A stretch of 32,057 nucleotides of DNA from Ophioceras dolichostomum (GCA_003049485.1 PYST01000355.1:7810-39866), one strand, 5' to 3'. Counted from the first letter of the stretch, positions 1-9,584 are shown. Notes: generated by a model from the letters alone, not told the origin. Translations and numbers: made by a program.

Positions 1-379
1 CCCCCCCCAGGTTTAGCGACCGTTGCGCCACAGTAGGTGCTTTTTTGGTTAATGATCGCCGCCCTTGGGCCCCGAAAACTGGCCAAGAGCGACATCAGAC
101 CCGCTTCCAACGTCATTCGAGATCCTGGCCACTAACGCCCTAATCCTGACTCAACGGCCTCTCGATAATGATCGATACCTCATTGCCTCTTGCCAATTGA
201 CTGTCGGGGCCTGTCGACTTGTCAGCCAAGTCGACCTGGTGTCTGCCGGTCGCTTCCAGTCTCGTTGGTCTGTGACCCCACCGATAGACCCTGAAGCTCT
301 GATGTCATCCAGTGTTCTGTCGCTGATGATCGACAATTGCGAGCAACTATTTCCTGGTTTTGGTATATCAATGGCGCTG

Positions 380-386
380 TATAAAT
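380..386 (+). promoter_or_regulatory. TATA box of the first gene
   Basis: TATAAAT lies 144-150 bases before the ATG at 530, a normal distance for a fungal core promoter. The stretch from 1 to 529 otherwise shows no convincing coding region; its longest reading frame (65-451) has no recognisable domain and overlaps this box. Confidence 0.4.
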
Positions 387-529
387 CGCTGACCCATAGT
401 TGCTTTGCAATCCGGGAGCTACCTACAGTATGCATCTCTCCCTACTACTAGTACGGATGGCTGATCATAACACGATCAAGGAGAGCAGTCAACACCCGAA
501 CATCGCATTTCACATTGCCAGAATACATC

Positions 530-1888
530 ATGGGTCTTGGACAGAAAGTCAAGAACGCCCTCCACGGCGGCGATCGTCGCACCAAGACTAGCCCGTCGCG
601 AACAACCCCTTACAGCAAAGACAGCCCACCAGGCGCGTTCCCATCAGAGACGGACCGGGCGAGCACCAAGTACACAGACGACCGCGACTTCGCGCCTAGA
701 AGCGACGACACAGGAGGTTCAGCGACTACACGTCCTCCATCAAAACTACTACGACGACGCCAGGCGGTGCGGGCTTCAACGACAGCACCCGCGGGTCGAC
801 CCTGAAGAAGTCGCGAGGTCATCACCGCGCCGATACCGGCGTCGACTTCGACAACAGCAACATCACTAGCAAAGCAGGTCATACTCCTGCTCCCACCGGT
901 CTGCAAGCTGAGGACCATAGTAGTGAGAGGATTGCTGCAACTGCAACTACTGCCACTACTAGCCCACACCCCCGCCCGCCCAAGTCCGGCACGACCGAGA
1001 AACAGGGCCCGTACTGGGGCACAATCGGCAATGGCGGCAGCAGCAGCAGCAACAACAACAAGACACTACGCCTGAGACCATCCGGCGAGCACCAGCATCA
1101 CGACCAAGGCACATTCGACAACGGCGACCTCCAAGCTGGCACGACGGCAGGCATGATGTCGTCACCGACAACACAGCGGCGTACTAGCCCCCGTTCCGCA
1201 CCCCACCGCTATGTCCTCCCTCCTACACGCCAACGGCGACAGCCTCAACAACAAGACCGCGGTTACCACCACCGACGGCTACGGCATGGTGAACGGCACC
1301 AACAACAACGCCGCAAATTACCACAACGACCGCACCTTTCCGCTCACTACAGCGCGCGCGACGCAGCCGGACGGTACCGGCGATGACACGCGCATCCGCG
1401 ACCGCGATATGGGCTGGGACAACCACCACTCTCAGCATATTAACGCCGGACGTGCCGGTCTTGGGGTCGGTGTAGGTCTGGCAGCGTCGGAGACATCACG
1501 CCACCACGATGCGGATATGTACGAGCATGGGTACCATGACAGGGACTACGGCTCGGGCTATGGCTCGGGTCCCCAGGGCTCCCAGGGGTTGGCGGGATCT
1601 GTAGGTATGGGTATGGCGGGTTCTTCGCCGGTGATGAGCAAGCAGCGCTATCAGGTTGGTAGTCCGACACTCACTAATGGCAACGGGTTTAGCGGGACGA
1701 ACGGCTTGATGCGGACGGGGACGGGAGCTGTGATGGGAATGGGCCCAGTCAGGAATGGCGGTGGACTCAGTCGCTATGGGCCAGGGCATGAGGGCGCGAA
1801 GGTGATGCACACGTGCGTACACTGCGGGGAGGATAACGATATTAGTCGTTATTTTAGGGGGGACGTTGTCTATCGTTTGGCTCAGTGA
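530..1888 (+). CDS. Low-complexity Gly/Asn/Ser-rich protein, broken by two frameshifts
   Basis: The start MGLGQKVKNALHGGD is typical of a widespread family of small disordered fungal proteins beginning MGLGxKxKxALH (family resemblance from memory; function unknown). The reading frame from 530 is good to about 715, continues in the next frame from about 715 to 1195 (Thr/Ser/Asn-rich, with a PYWG motif), then returns to the first frame from about 1200 to the TGA at 1886-1888. The last part is Gly/Met/Tyr-rich and ends with a conserved-looking tail containing CVHCGEDNDISRYF, a single CxxC pair. The two shifts (one base missing near 715, one extra near 1195) compensate each other, so they may be sequencing errors, or an intron or true decay may be involved. 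No signal peptide or membrane segment is seen. A TATA box lies 150 bases upstream. Confidence 0.55.
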
Positions 1889-3173
1889 GTGAGAAGAGAG
1901 AGAGGGAGCGATGCCTGGGAGGCACCGGCAAAGCGGGCTCGGAAACGTGGAGTTTGTACAAACATGTGGAGAGAGGTGGCATTTGGGGCTGTATATGCGC
2001 TGGCATACGAGCCTTCTGTGTTCTCGCCATTCGATCTATATGCATTGTCTCTTTGTAATGTGAGAGAACTGTCAAGGGACTTTCACTCGTCGAGGGCAGC
2101 AGGCAGCAGTTCCGAGATTTTGCCCGGAGTCAGCGAGTGCCTGTGCGCGTATTATTGACATCTAAAGGAACCTCGGACTTTGTAAGTTGCAGAAGGAATA
2201 CACGAGGCGGATCCTGCGCAGCCCGACCCAGGAAAATGAGCGATGTGGATCGGGGACGACGTCCAATTTAGGTGTGGCACTCACCCCAGGCGACTAATAG
2301 AGCGGCGCGGATGGACGATTTTCAATTTATAAAGTGTGTTCCAGACCAGACGCTGCTCCCCCCTCCCCCCCCCCCACAAACCGAGAACGAAGCCTCGCCT
2401 CCTTGGCGCGCGTATTTCACCACGATCTGTGCTTGGCAGGTAAGCGCCGAGCTTCCCTGATGCAGCAGCGCTTCTTTGGCATGCCATTTCCTCGGTTCGC
2501 AGCACAATTAAGCCTTGTCGGGACTCAGAGACGGAGTCGGCAGGGGCTAGTCTTCCCGTCGGTGTTTTGCAAAGGACGGATCGAGCGAGGAGAGCTCCGA
2601 GCCCCAGCCCTCTCGGTTGGACGGGCGTGAGCAAATTGTCTGTGTTTATGTCGCTTACCAGGTTGTATGCCTTTCTTCTAAGCGCACCATCCCGGGTGCC
2701 TTTCCTGTCTCATCACTCCACGTGATGCGTGAAACGAACCAGTCAGGCGCTCGATACACACGCCGAGGCATGTAACCGCCATCCTTACTACTCCACTCCT
2801 TCTCGCATACTGGAGCACTCTGTAACATGAGCTTGCGAACCTCGGAATCGTTTCTTTGGTTTGACGTTTATGATCCATGCCTAAAAGGTTGCCTTGTTTG
2901 CGATACTGCCTGTCCGGGGCACAGCTGCCCGCTTTCATCGCAAACGTCTTCCATATCTGGTCATTTAGTCGGTGGAGCCCTTGATCCTCGGATTAGTGAC
3001 CGCAGGGTATATGAGGGTTTACAAAAAGAGGCCCTCCCTTCTCATCCTCTCGTGTCTCCCTCGACTTCATACCCCGTCCATCTCTCTCAATCACACGCTA
3101 GCATTCACTAGGCGTCGCCTGCCACCCTCCGGCGACGACATCGAGACGAGAACGAATAAGGGACAGCACCAGA
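1889..3173. other. Intergenic region with no supported gene
   Basis: This stretch holds the 3' flank of the first gene and the promoter of the acyltransferase gene. A cytosine-rich run lies near 2358-2376. Small open frames on both strands have no recognisable domains. Just before 3174 there is a TATATGAG sequence near 3008 and a long pyrimidine-rich stretch (about 3035-3115), consistent with the acyltransferase core promoter. Confidence 0.5.
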
Positions 3174-4784
3174 ATGCCTCTCCCACCACCCACCCACTCA
3201 TGCTGGACGCAGCAGTCCCCAACAACATGGCACCAGCCGTACGGCACCCAGGACAAATTCTACAACTCCATCAGAGGCCCCATAGGCCACCCAGCGCTCT
3301 TCCTAATCTACATCTCCATAACCTTCTCCTACGACGGACCCTTCTCTTCTTCCGACGAAGACTTCGTCTCGGCCCTCCGCCACGCATGGGTCCTGGCGCG
3401 CCACCGCTACCCAGCCCTGGCATGCACGACCGGTCCCACAGGCAAGATTTACGAGACCGCCGACGAGGCCGTGGACGAGTGGCTGTCGCAGAGCTACCGC
3501 GTGTTGGATAAGCCCGAAATGACGAGCGAGGACGTGTTCGCACAGGGCATCAGGCGCAAATATGCGACGCTGTTCTACCTGCCTCGTAACGAGGGCCCAG
3601 GAGGGACGCGAAAGAGACAAGTGTCCATCCTGACAGACCACAGCCTCCTCGACGGCCAAGGCGTCTTCCACGTCCTCGACGCCATCTTCCGCGCCGTCGT
3701 CTCCACCACCGAAATGGACCTCCATATGCCGGGCCTCCCCGTGGTCTTCGGACACGACGAGATCGCACGTCTGCCCGCGCGGTACGACGACTTGGTCGAC
3801 ATGGGAGGAAGAGCTGGTAACGGACCTGCGAAGGCCCGCGGCTGGGGGCTGGCGGAGGAGCTGATGAAGCCCCTGATCGCGCTGGAGGCGGGCGGCGACG
3901 GCGAGCGGGAAATGACGCCGATCTGTCTGCCCGTTGCGGACGTTAGTGCCAGACCGACGACAAATGTGCAGTATAAGCACGGCTTCAGCGAGGAGACGTC
4001 GCTCCTGATCGCGCGGGCGTGTAAGCAGAGACACATCTCGGTCACGGCTGCGTGGCACGCCGCTACCGTGCTCGCGACGAGGGAGTGCCAGATCACGGCG
4101 AAGGTGAAGCCAGGGAGCCATTATGGCGTGTTGGGGAACTTCAACCTGAGGAGTTTGTTCCCGGCGCCGCGAGATGGATCGAGGGAGGATGTGAGGGATC
4201 TGTATGCAGGTGGGAATTACCATACCGTCTTGCCGACCGTCGTGGAGTGTCCTCCCGATAAAGAGACTGGTCTGGTGGACGTGGCAAGGCCGCTGACGGC
4301 GTTTTATAAGACGAGCCTGGCGAAGAAGGGCGTCTTCGCGGCGCTGCCGGGCATCATGGAGATGGTGGGGTCCGGGTTTGTGGATGGGCAGCCACCTTTG
4401 GACACGACGCCGGCGTTGTCGAGTCTGGGGCTTGTTGACTTGTTGATGAAGCATGTCTATGAGGACGAGGGCTCCTCGGGTGCGGGTTTGGAGTGGGGAG
4501 GAGGCATTGGAGGTGAGAAGAAGGGTGTGGCCGCGAGGCTGGTGGTTGAGGATCTGTGGGGAGGCGATACGGTGTCGGGGCCGTGGGTTGAGTGCTTCCT
4601 TTGGGGGTGGAGGGGTAGGCTGTGGATCAACGGATGCTGGAATAGAGCGTTTTATACAGACGGAGAGGTCGAGGGGCTTTTGGCGAGGGTCGCGAGGATT
4701 TTGGTTGACGGGCTGGGGGTGAGGGATGGGGATGTGAATGGTGGTGGACATGGCAATGGTGGGAAGAGGGCAATGAAGCTCTGA
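3174..4784 (+). CDS. Condensation/BAHD-like acyltransferase (trichothecene 15-O-acetyltransferase-like)
   Basis: This intact, intron-free 536-residue protein resembles the fungal CoA-dependent O-acyltransferases related to Tri3, within the condensation-domain/BAHD fold. The catalytic HxxxDG motif is visible as HSLLDG at residues 156-161, where the histidine is the general base that activates the acceptor hydroxyl. The N-terminal FYNSIRGPIGHPALF (about 29-43) and the C-terminal strand pattern LWINGCWNRAFY followed by a helix are typical of the family. Length fits the usual 480-550 residues. A clear DFGWG-type second BAHD motif is not seen, as is usual for the Tri3 type. No signal peptide is apparent, so it is probably cytosolic. 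Acceptor and acyl donor cannot be told from sequence. No other biosynthetic gene is visible in the window, so cluster membership is unproven. A large open frame on the opposite strand is only a composition shadow. Confidence 0.85.
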   Translation: MPLPPPTHSCWTQQSPTTWHQPYGTQDKFYNSIRGPIGHPALFLIYISITFSYDGPFSSSDEDFVSALRHAWVLARHRYPALACTTGPTGKIYETADEAVDEWLSQSYRVLDKPEMTSEDVFAQGIRRKYATLFYLPRNEGPGGTRKRQVSILTDHSLLDGQGVFHVLDAIFRAVVSTTEMDLHMPGLPVVFGHDEIARLPARYDDLVDMGGRAGNGPAKARGWGLAEELMKPLIALEAGGDGEREMTPICLPVADVSARPTTNVQYKHGFSEETSLLIARACKQRHISVTAAWHAATVLATRECQITAKVKPGSHYGVLGNFNLRSLFPAPRDGSREDVRDLYAGGNYHTVLPTVVECPPDKETGLVDVARPLTAFYKTSLAKKGVFAALPGIMEMVGSGFVDGQPPLDTTPALSSLGLVDLLMKHVYEDEGSSGAGLEWGGGIGGEKKGVAARLVVEDLWGGDTVSGPWVECFLWGWRGRLWINGCWNRAFYTDGEVEGLLARVARILVDGLGVRDGDVNGGGHGNGGKRAMKL

Positions 4785-4864
4785 GAAAAAAACTGCTAGC
4801 TCCTAGCTGTAACCTACCAGACGGACAGTACGTGCATTGGTACCCAGGTACATCTCCGCCTGCG

Positions 4865-4872
4865 TGACGTCA
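4865..4872. promoter_or_regulatory. Palindromic TGACGTCA (CRE-like) site
   Basis: An exact TGACGTCA palindrome, the consensus for CREB/ATF-type bZIP factors, lies 80 bases after the acyltransferase stop codon. It sits in a 3' flank, not in front of a recognised gene, so its use as a regulatory site is uncertain. Confidence 0.2.
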
Positions 4873-4893
4873 ACAGTGGCATCGCATTCACAG

Positions 4894-4922
4894 GGCAGCC
4901 GTGTGCCCCACACACGGCTGCC
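4894..4922. other. Perfect 12-bp inverted repeat with 5-base loop
   Basis: GGCAGCCGTGTG and CACACGGCTGCC face each other across a CCCCA loop, about 110 bases after the acyltransferase stop codon. It would form a stable hairpin in the 3' untranslated region or mark the edge of a small repeat. No T-run follows. Confidence 0.6.
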
Positions 4923-4987
4923 ATTGGGTTAAGGTTCTAAGCAGACTGGACAGCTCCTTCCCTTAACATAGACGGTCGCCCCAATTA

Positions 4988-5173
4988 GGCCATTTGGCTT
5001 AGTTGGGGAAAGACACCACGCCGTCGGCTCCCAGATTGAGGCTGGCCACCTCTCTGGGAGTTCGTGAGTTCGAACCGCATACGGAGCAAAAACCCACCGG
5101 GGTTTTTCGCAACCACCCACCTCCCCCGGCACACGAGGGGGGCAAGCTGGGTGGTGATCTTTTGATTTTTTTT
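4988..5173 (+). repeat. tRNA-derived SINE-like, Pol III-type element
   Basis: An A-box TGGCTTAGTTGG (4995-5006) and a B-box AGTTCGAACC (5067-5076) are spaced 60 bases apart. They are followed by an 8-bp hairpin (5088-5095 with 5100-5107), a second nested hairpin (5112-5119 with 5148-5155, inner C-run with G-run) and an eight-T run at 5166-5173 that would terminate RNA polymerase III. The predicted acceptor stem halves do not pair, so this is not a working tRNA. The layout (tRNA-like head, structured body, T-run) is that of a SINE or another structured Pol III RNA. Target duplications were not identified. Confidence 0.5.
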
Positions 5174-5488
5174 GTCAATTGCTTTATTTTGTTAAACGGG
5201 ATGTCTGTCTTGGCTTATATGTCGGCGGCTTGTGCTACCCGGGAGGATGACAATCATTGCGGGAAAGGTAAGCAAGATAGAATGAAAGCAAGCGGCTAAG
5301 GTGTTGCTATATTGGGCTGGAACCAGCCGAGCCCAACGTGATCTAACACCCGGGGGCGGACGCAGACTGGCTGTCAACCCAGCTGCGGCTGGTGTGCACA
5401 CACGCGATTACGTGGTCCCCGATACCACTGTGCCGCGACCAGCGTTCCCAGACTCTTGAATCTTTCACTTCCTACATTTCATTGGTGG

Positions 5489-5722
5489 TGTTGAACCACT
5501 GGGTGCACCTCTCTGCACCCATGAGGAACTAGTTGCCTCAGTCATCAAGGCATCCACCTCAACAGACCTCAGATCACGTGGACCCTCGGGAGTCGCCTAC
5601 AAAAGCACTTCCTCCGGCCCACGCGTAGACTAGCTTTTTCTCTTCCTCGTACATCATTCAGATCAATAGAATCGGTTTACCACACGCGTGTCTTTTCCAA
5701 TTGGAACCTTGGCCTTCCAACA
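5489..5722 (+). mobile_element. Solo LTR, family 1, copy 1
   Basis: This 234-bp element starts TGTTGAACCAC and ends CCTTCCAACA, so its termini are the inverted repeat TGTTG/CAACA. It is flanked by a perfect 5-bp target duplication GGTGG (5484-5488 and 5723-5727). It is nearly identical (5 differences seen) to the copy at 21502-21735 and clearly homologous to 30080-30312. No internal retrotransposon sequence adjoins it, so it is a solo LTR left by LTR-LTR recombination. Length, TGTTG start and 5-bp duplication suit a Copia-type element; the superfamily is an inference. Confidence 0.93.
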
Positions 5723-5745
5723 GGTGGAGGGGATATCGCGATAAC

Positions 5746-5951
5746 TGTTGGTTCATAGGAGGTACCTGCTCACGTGGCAGCTGTTGCCTTAGTCCTAAGG
5801 CATCAACCTCCAAGGCATCTACCTACAAAGCAGCCTTTATAAGGTCGCTCTCCCCACCAATGCACATATAGCTTCCCTTTGGAAGAAAGACACAAGAATT
5901 CAGTAGTATTTTGCACGCGTGCTTATTCCTTTCCCCATTGGCCTCCCGACA
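5746..5951 (+). mobile_element. Solo LTR, family 2, copy 1
   Basis: This 206-bp element begins TGTTGGTTCATAGG and ends CCTCCCGACA. A perfect 5-bp target duplication ATAAC lies at 5741-5745 and 5952-5956. It contains a TTTATAAGG box near 5835 that would be the LTR promoter. It matches the element at 28364-28569 over its whole length. Stretches such as GTTGCCTnAGTC and AAGGCATC are shared with family 1, so the two families are related. It begins only 18 bases after the target duplication of the family 1 copy. Confidence 0.92.
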
Positions 5952-6155
5952 ATAACGTCTTAGTTCTTTCTGTGCGCATATTGATTGTACCTTCTCTCCT
6001 TCCGCATCCAATAAGTCCTTCTCCCGTCCCCCTTTTCCGACCCGGCACCTCTCAACTCACCGCCGGCTTACACTTCGCCTTTTACTCCCTAACTTTCGGC
6101 TGCCCGCTGTTCCGGTCGCAATCCTTCAATCGGATCTCTAAATACGGACGGCAAA

Positions 6156-6526
6156 ATGATGAGCGAGGACGAGCGCAAGCTTGTTGCGAGCCGACAGAGG
6201 ATCGTGCTCGAAAGACGCCGCAACCGGCTCGAGGAACACAGCACCCTGATTTCCAGTCCTCGCTTTTGAGGTGCTGGTACGCTCCAGCACCGGCTCATAC
6301 TTACTCCGAGACGGAGGCTGTAGACCAGTTCGACACCTCGCACGTCAAAATCACCAGAGCTAAGCAGGTGAGAAAGGCTCTTCGCGCTGAGATTGAGAAA
6401 CTTCTCGCCAAGGTTGAGAAGAAGTCAGATTTTGAAAGGAAGATCGATGCCCCTTCCGAGAAGAGCGAGAAGCTTTATGGCGAGATCCTCGAGATGGGTG
6501 ACCCACTGAAGACGATTCTACAGTAA
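6156..6526 (+). pseudogene. Small charged coiled-coil reading frame, probably broken
   Basis: A frame starts MMSEDERKLVASRQRIVLER at 6156, is rich in Arg and Glu, and stops at TGA 6267-6269. Another frame continues to the TAA at 6524-6526 with a strongly charged, helix-prone stretch (RKALRAEIEKLLAKVEKK and what follows). The two parts look like one protein split by a frameshift in the CTTTTGAGG run, or two exons whose junction I cannot place; a good donor CAG/GTGAGA lies at 6367-6369. I do not recognise a family. A pyrimidine-rich 5' flank (5985-6080) suggests a real promoter just after the family 2 LTR. Confidence 0.35.
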
Positions 6527-6544
6527 GCGATCGTAACTTCATCC

Positions 6545-7304
6545 ATCCTCACAATAATTGCTTCTCATGTCCGTAGGGGAGGTTTGCTGAACGTCTTCAC
6601 CAAGGCAAGGCCATTCGCATAGCTGGATAAGGACGGTAGTAAGACAAGGGAAGATTGGAATAGCTGGAGATAAGCTATCTTGCTCTCCATGTTCCGGCCT
6701 TGGTCCGTCAGCGTAGCTGGGTCGTGACCGACAATGAGCCTCGCGCTACGGAGGAGGGAGGAATAGGTTGGTGCAGGAGGCAGCAAGGTGTGCTGGTCTG
6801 GTCTGCAACCTCACAGCATCCTTGAATGGACAAGTACCTGGAGTAGACCCAGCTAGAAAGCACGAAGGCCAACCGTTGTGGTCTGCAGATGTCATCCTGC
6901 AGCTAGCCCAAAACGGACCAAATCCAAAGGTGTCCCATTTGGGCCACCTGCATGGGGGCCTGTCGAGGGTTCATGACCTGATTCGCCGCGCTTCGTGGGA
7001 TGTTGGGGGCGATCAGGTAACCGCCTGCATCAGGGCTTACATAAACCCAACCATCTTTCCCTCCATCTTTCACCTTTGGTGTTTGCCGTCCTCCCCCCGT
7101 CGACTCCTACCTATCTCCATCAAAACTCTGTAGATGGCAATCGCTTGCATCTGCCAGGCCCCAATTCCCCCAGTTGACATCGACGCTCATCTGATATGGT
7201 ACGGTCGTGCAGGCATAAATCATCACTAGGTCATCAATCGCCAATTTCGACGCATAAGCACGGCTCTCTTCTTTCTCTCCCCCTATTTCCCTCAGGCAGC
7301 CATC
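6545..7304. other. Intergenic region and F-box gene promoter
   Basis: Nothing here is convincingly coding. The end carries a pyrimidine-rich tract (about 7265-7295) directly before the F-box gene start, typical of fungal core promoters. Confidence 0.45.
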
Positions 7305-8564
7305 ATGGCTTCCACATATCAACGTGTCACTCCCTCCGTACAGGCCGCCCCTTCCCCTGCGGCCGTTGCTGCCGCTGCTCAAGCCTTTACGCCGCCGATC
7401 CTGGCCCTGCCAGAGGAAATACGCACGCTGATCGCTCACGAGCTCGGCCGGCGAGACGCTAAGAGCTATCGGTTGGTATGCCGTCAGTTCGCTGCTGCAG
7501 GCGCCCGGCGCCTGTTTCGCTCCAAGGAGGTCGAGGCGGTCGAGGCGGTCGACGACATCGAGCCCCAGTATTGCACGGATTCCTCGTCCGTCTTGCGTCA
7601 ACTCGTGGCATCGAAGACCGGACTGCCCAGCATGGTCCACAGTCTGCATTTACGAGCTCCCACGGCTCGCAGCTGCGTGCGCTCCAGCCACGATCTCCCC
7701 TCCGTGGAATTCTTCCACGGACTGGCCGCCGTCACGGCCGGCCTACTTGCTCTCAGGGTTCTCACAGTGACGGGCCAGCCGTGGGAGACAGGCGGACTGG
7801 AGCAGTACGTGCAGGAAGTGCTGGCGCTCAACCGGCTGGCGGAGCTGCACATCATCACGCACCTCCCTCCCGAGTGGCCAGGCAACCTCGGTCCCGACGC
7901 GGCGTCGAGCCTCGTGCACCTTGAGATCCCGCTGCACTCGCTGTGCAAGGCCGTGGGTCGCATCATGCCCAACATACGCATCCTCCACGTCTCAGCCGAG
8001 TACAAGCGCCACTTCCTCCTGCCCTACAAATACGCCGAAAAGCGCATCAGCGTCGCCGCCGTCTTTCCACACCTGCCCCGCTTGCTTCACCTGAAGCTCG
8101 AGCATTTCGTGCACAGCGGCAGCCCCGCCCTGCTGGCCGTGTTCCGCAGGTATGGCGGCTCGTTGAAGATGCTGACGTTGGACCACCACGGGCTCAACGA
8201 GAAGCTGGGCGAGGAGCACGACCACATGATCAGCGTGCGCGAGGCGCGGAAAACGGCTCTGTGGGAGACCGTAGTCAAGCGGTATTTCGCCGAGGTAGGC
8301 AGGGCGCTGCCAGACTTGGAGCGGGTGAGGTTCGTGGGGGCCTTTATGGCGGGGCTGTGGATCCAGAAGAACAAGGAAGTCGTCGATCGGATCTCGCCTG
8401 TTCTGACGAACGAGCCGGGTGGGCTGTCGGATCAGCTTGCGATGCTGATCCTCCACCCGGAGGATGACCTGCCGCTCCCGTTCAACCCGATGCTTGGGGG
8501 CGTGGAGGAGGATGAGTACATGGAGAGGGGCACAAAGAGGCCGTTGGGGTTCTCTATCCATTGA
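7305..8564 (+). CDS. F-box protein with C-terminal leucine-rich region
   Basis: The intact, intron-free 419-residue protein has an Ala/Pro-rich N terminus, then an F-box at about residues 32-73 (ILALPEEIRTLIAHEL, then YRLVCRQFAAAGARRLFR). By family knowledge an F-box binds Skp1 and docks the protein in an SCF ubiquitin ligase. The remainder has irregular Leu-rich strand/helix repeats (for example LAELHIITHLPPEW, IRILHVSAE, LLHLKLEHF, LKMLTLDHHG), suggesting an LRR-like substrate-binding part. The start ATG has a good context (CATCATGGC) after a pyrimidine tract, and the gene ends with TGA. Three further F-box genes in this window are pseudogenes, so this is the only intact member here. The substrate is unknown. 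Confidence 0.82.
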   Translation: MASTYQRVTPSVQAAPSPAAVAAAAQAFTPPILALPEEIRTLIAHELGRRDAKSYRLVCRQFAAAGARRLFRSKEVEAVEAVDDIEPQYCTDSSSVLRQLVASKTGLPSMVHSLHLRAPTARSCVRSSHDLPSVEFFHGLAAVTAGLLALRVLTVTGQPWETGGLEQYVQEVLALNRLAELHIITHLPPEWPGNLGPDAASSLVHLEIPLHSLCKAVGRIMPNIRILHVSAEYKRHFLLPYKYAEKRISVAAVFPHLPRLLHLKLEHFVHSGSPALLAVFRRYGGSLKMLTLDHHGLNEKLGEEHDHMISVREARKTALWETVVKRYFAEVGRALPDLERVRFVGAFMAGLWIQKNKEVVDRISPVLTNEPGGLSDQLAMLILHPEDDLPLPFNPMLGGVEEDEYMERGTKRPLGFSIH

Positions 8565-8834
8565 TTTCCGCCGCCGCGGGACGGAAAGCAAGACTGTGGG
8601 AGACCAATCAAACAGTATGTTGTTGTTGCTGTCTTGGTCTAGGACCAGCCTAGGTAGGTACGTACAGCTAGTGAGGTAGGTAGCTAAACGCAATCTATTT
8701 GAGGGGACGTAAGCAGACAGACCAACCGGCCAGCGGCTGCTTCTCTGCACATACGCAACTGATTATTACATGCTCCGCGATCTGACGTGCCACGACCAGC
8801 GCTGCCGTCACCCTTTCTTTTCTAAGCAGTCGCC
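8565..8834. other. Shared 3' flank of convergent genes
   Basis: This 270-base spacer separates the stop codons of the plus-strand F-box gene and the minus-strand disordered-protein gene. It has GTAGGTA-type simple sequence at 8650-8690 but no gene. Confidence 0.5.
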
Positions 8835-9479
8835 TCACCCAATCCTCCCGCGCTTCCCCGGCTCCCCCTTTGTGTCGTACGGGTGGCCATCCGGCCGGGA
8901 CCCGAGAGTCGTCTGGCCCGTCTGGAGGTTGATCACCCCGGTGCCGTACGACGACGCGCCGCCCACTCCCGCCGCCGCACCACCGTGTGAGAGGCCCGGA
9001 GTCGGCGCGATGGCGGGCTGCGTGCTGGGCGTGCCGGCCACCGTGAAGCTCACCTGCTCGTACGGGCGGGCGGACCCGCGGGACTGCGACCGGCGACGCG
9101 ACGGCGAGCGGGCTCGTCCCTCAGATGCCGCCGACGACGCCCGAGATGCTGCTGCTGCGGGGGCCGCAGCAGGTGCCGGAGCTGGCGGCGGCAGGGATGT
9201 GCCCCTGGAGGGACCAGCCGCGCCGGTCGCGAGTCGGGATGAGGCGGAGCGGCCCCGTGCCGGCTCACCGGCGCCGGCAGCAGCACCTGAACTAGCACCG
9301 TGAAACGTGTCAAGGTGTTGCTGCAAGATCGATGGGGCTTCGGGAGGGGGAGTGAAGACCGACGCCTTGCGTTTCGTACCAGCGCCAGAGCCGGCGTGCC
9401 CGCCGCCTAAGCCGCCGCCACCGGAGTGGCCGCCTTGGTTCGAGTGGCCGCCTCTTCCGCCGTTGCCGCTGGTGGACAT
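8835..9479 (-). CDS. Disordered Gly/Ala/Ser/Pro-rich protein with FTPxPP...HL motif
   Basis: From the ATG at 9479 the protein is 214 residues. I chose this start because the paralogue at 25583 begins the same way (MSxS, then Gly-rich) and because the longer frame to 9710 would run across the TATA box and a tetranucleotide repeat. Order: Gly-rich segment (5-35), a motif at 39-60 (ASVFTPPPEAPSILQQHLDT followed by FH), an Ala/Pro/Ser linker, an RSPSRRRSQSRG-like basic patch, a YEQVSF...QPAI segment, and SYGTGVIN about 35 residues from the end. No membrane segment, signal peptide or enzyme domain is seen. The same motifs in the same order occur in the protein at 24786-25583. Function unknown; the whole chain looks intrinsically disordered. 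It ends with TGA. Confidence 0.65.
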   Translation of the reverse strand: MSTSGNGGRGGHSNQGGHSGGGGLGGGHAGSGAGTKRKASVFTPPPEAPSILQQHLDTFHGASSGAAAGAGEPARGRSASSRLATGAAGPSRGTSLPPPAPAPAAAPAAAASRASSAASEGRARSPSRRRSQSRGSARPYEQVSFTVAGTPSTQPAIAPTPGLSHGGAAAGVGGASSYGTGVINLQTGQTTLGSRPDGHPYDTKGEPGKRGRIG

Positions 9480-9584
9480 GCTTTTGGATGAGAAGTTGTG
9501 GAGCACCTGGGAAGTGGGAATGTAGGGGAGAAAGAGGGAGCTATGGAACTGGGAAATGGAGGGAAAGGGGGACTGAAGTGTCTC

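Noticed and set aside
3303..4751. 482-codon open frame on the minus strand
   Set aside because: It is the mirror of the GC-rich acyltransferase gene, has an Arg/His/Gln-rich composition typical of antisense frames and shows no domain.
4988..5087. Complete tRNA gene
   Set aside because: A- and B-boxes are present, but the acceptor stem halves do not pair and the box spacing is too long without a clear intron, so it is tRNA-derived rather than a tRNA.
4929..5132. 67-codon minus-strand frame over the A-box/B-box element
   Set aside because: It lies across a SINE-like noncoding element and shows no coding features.
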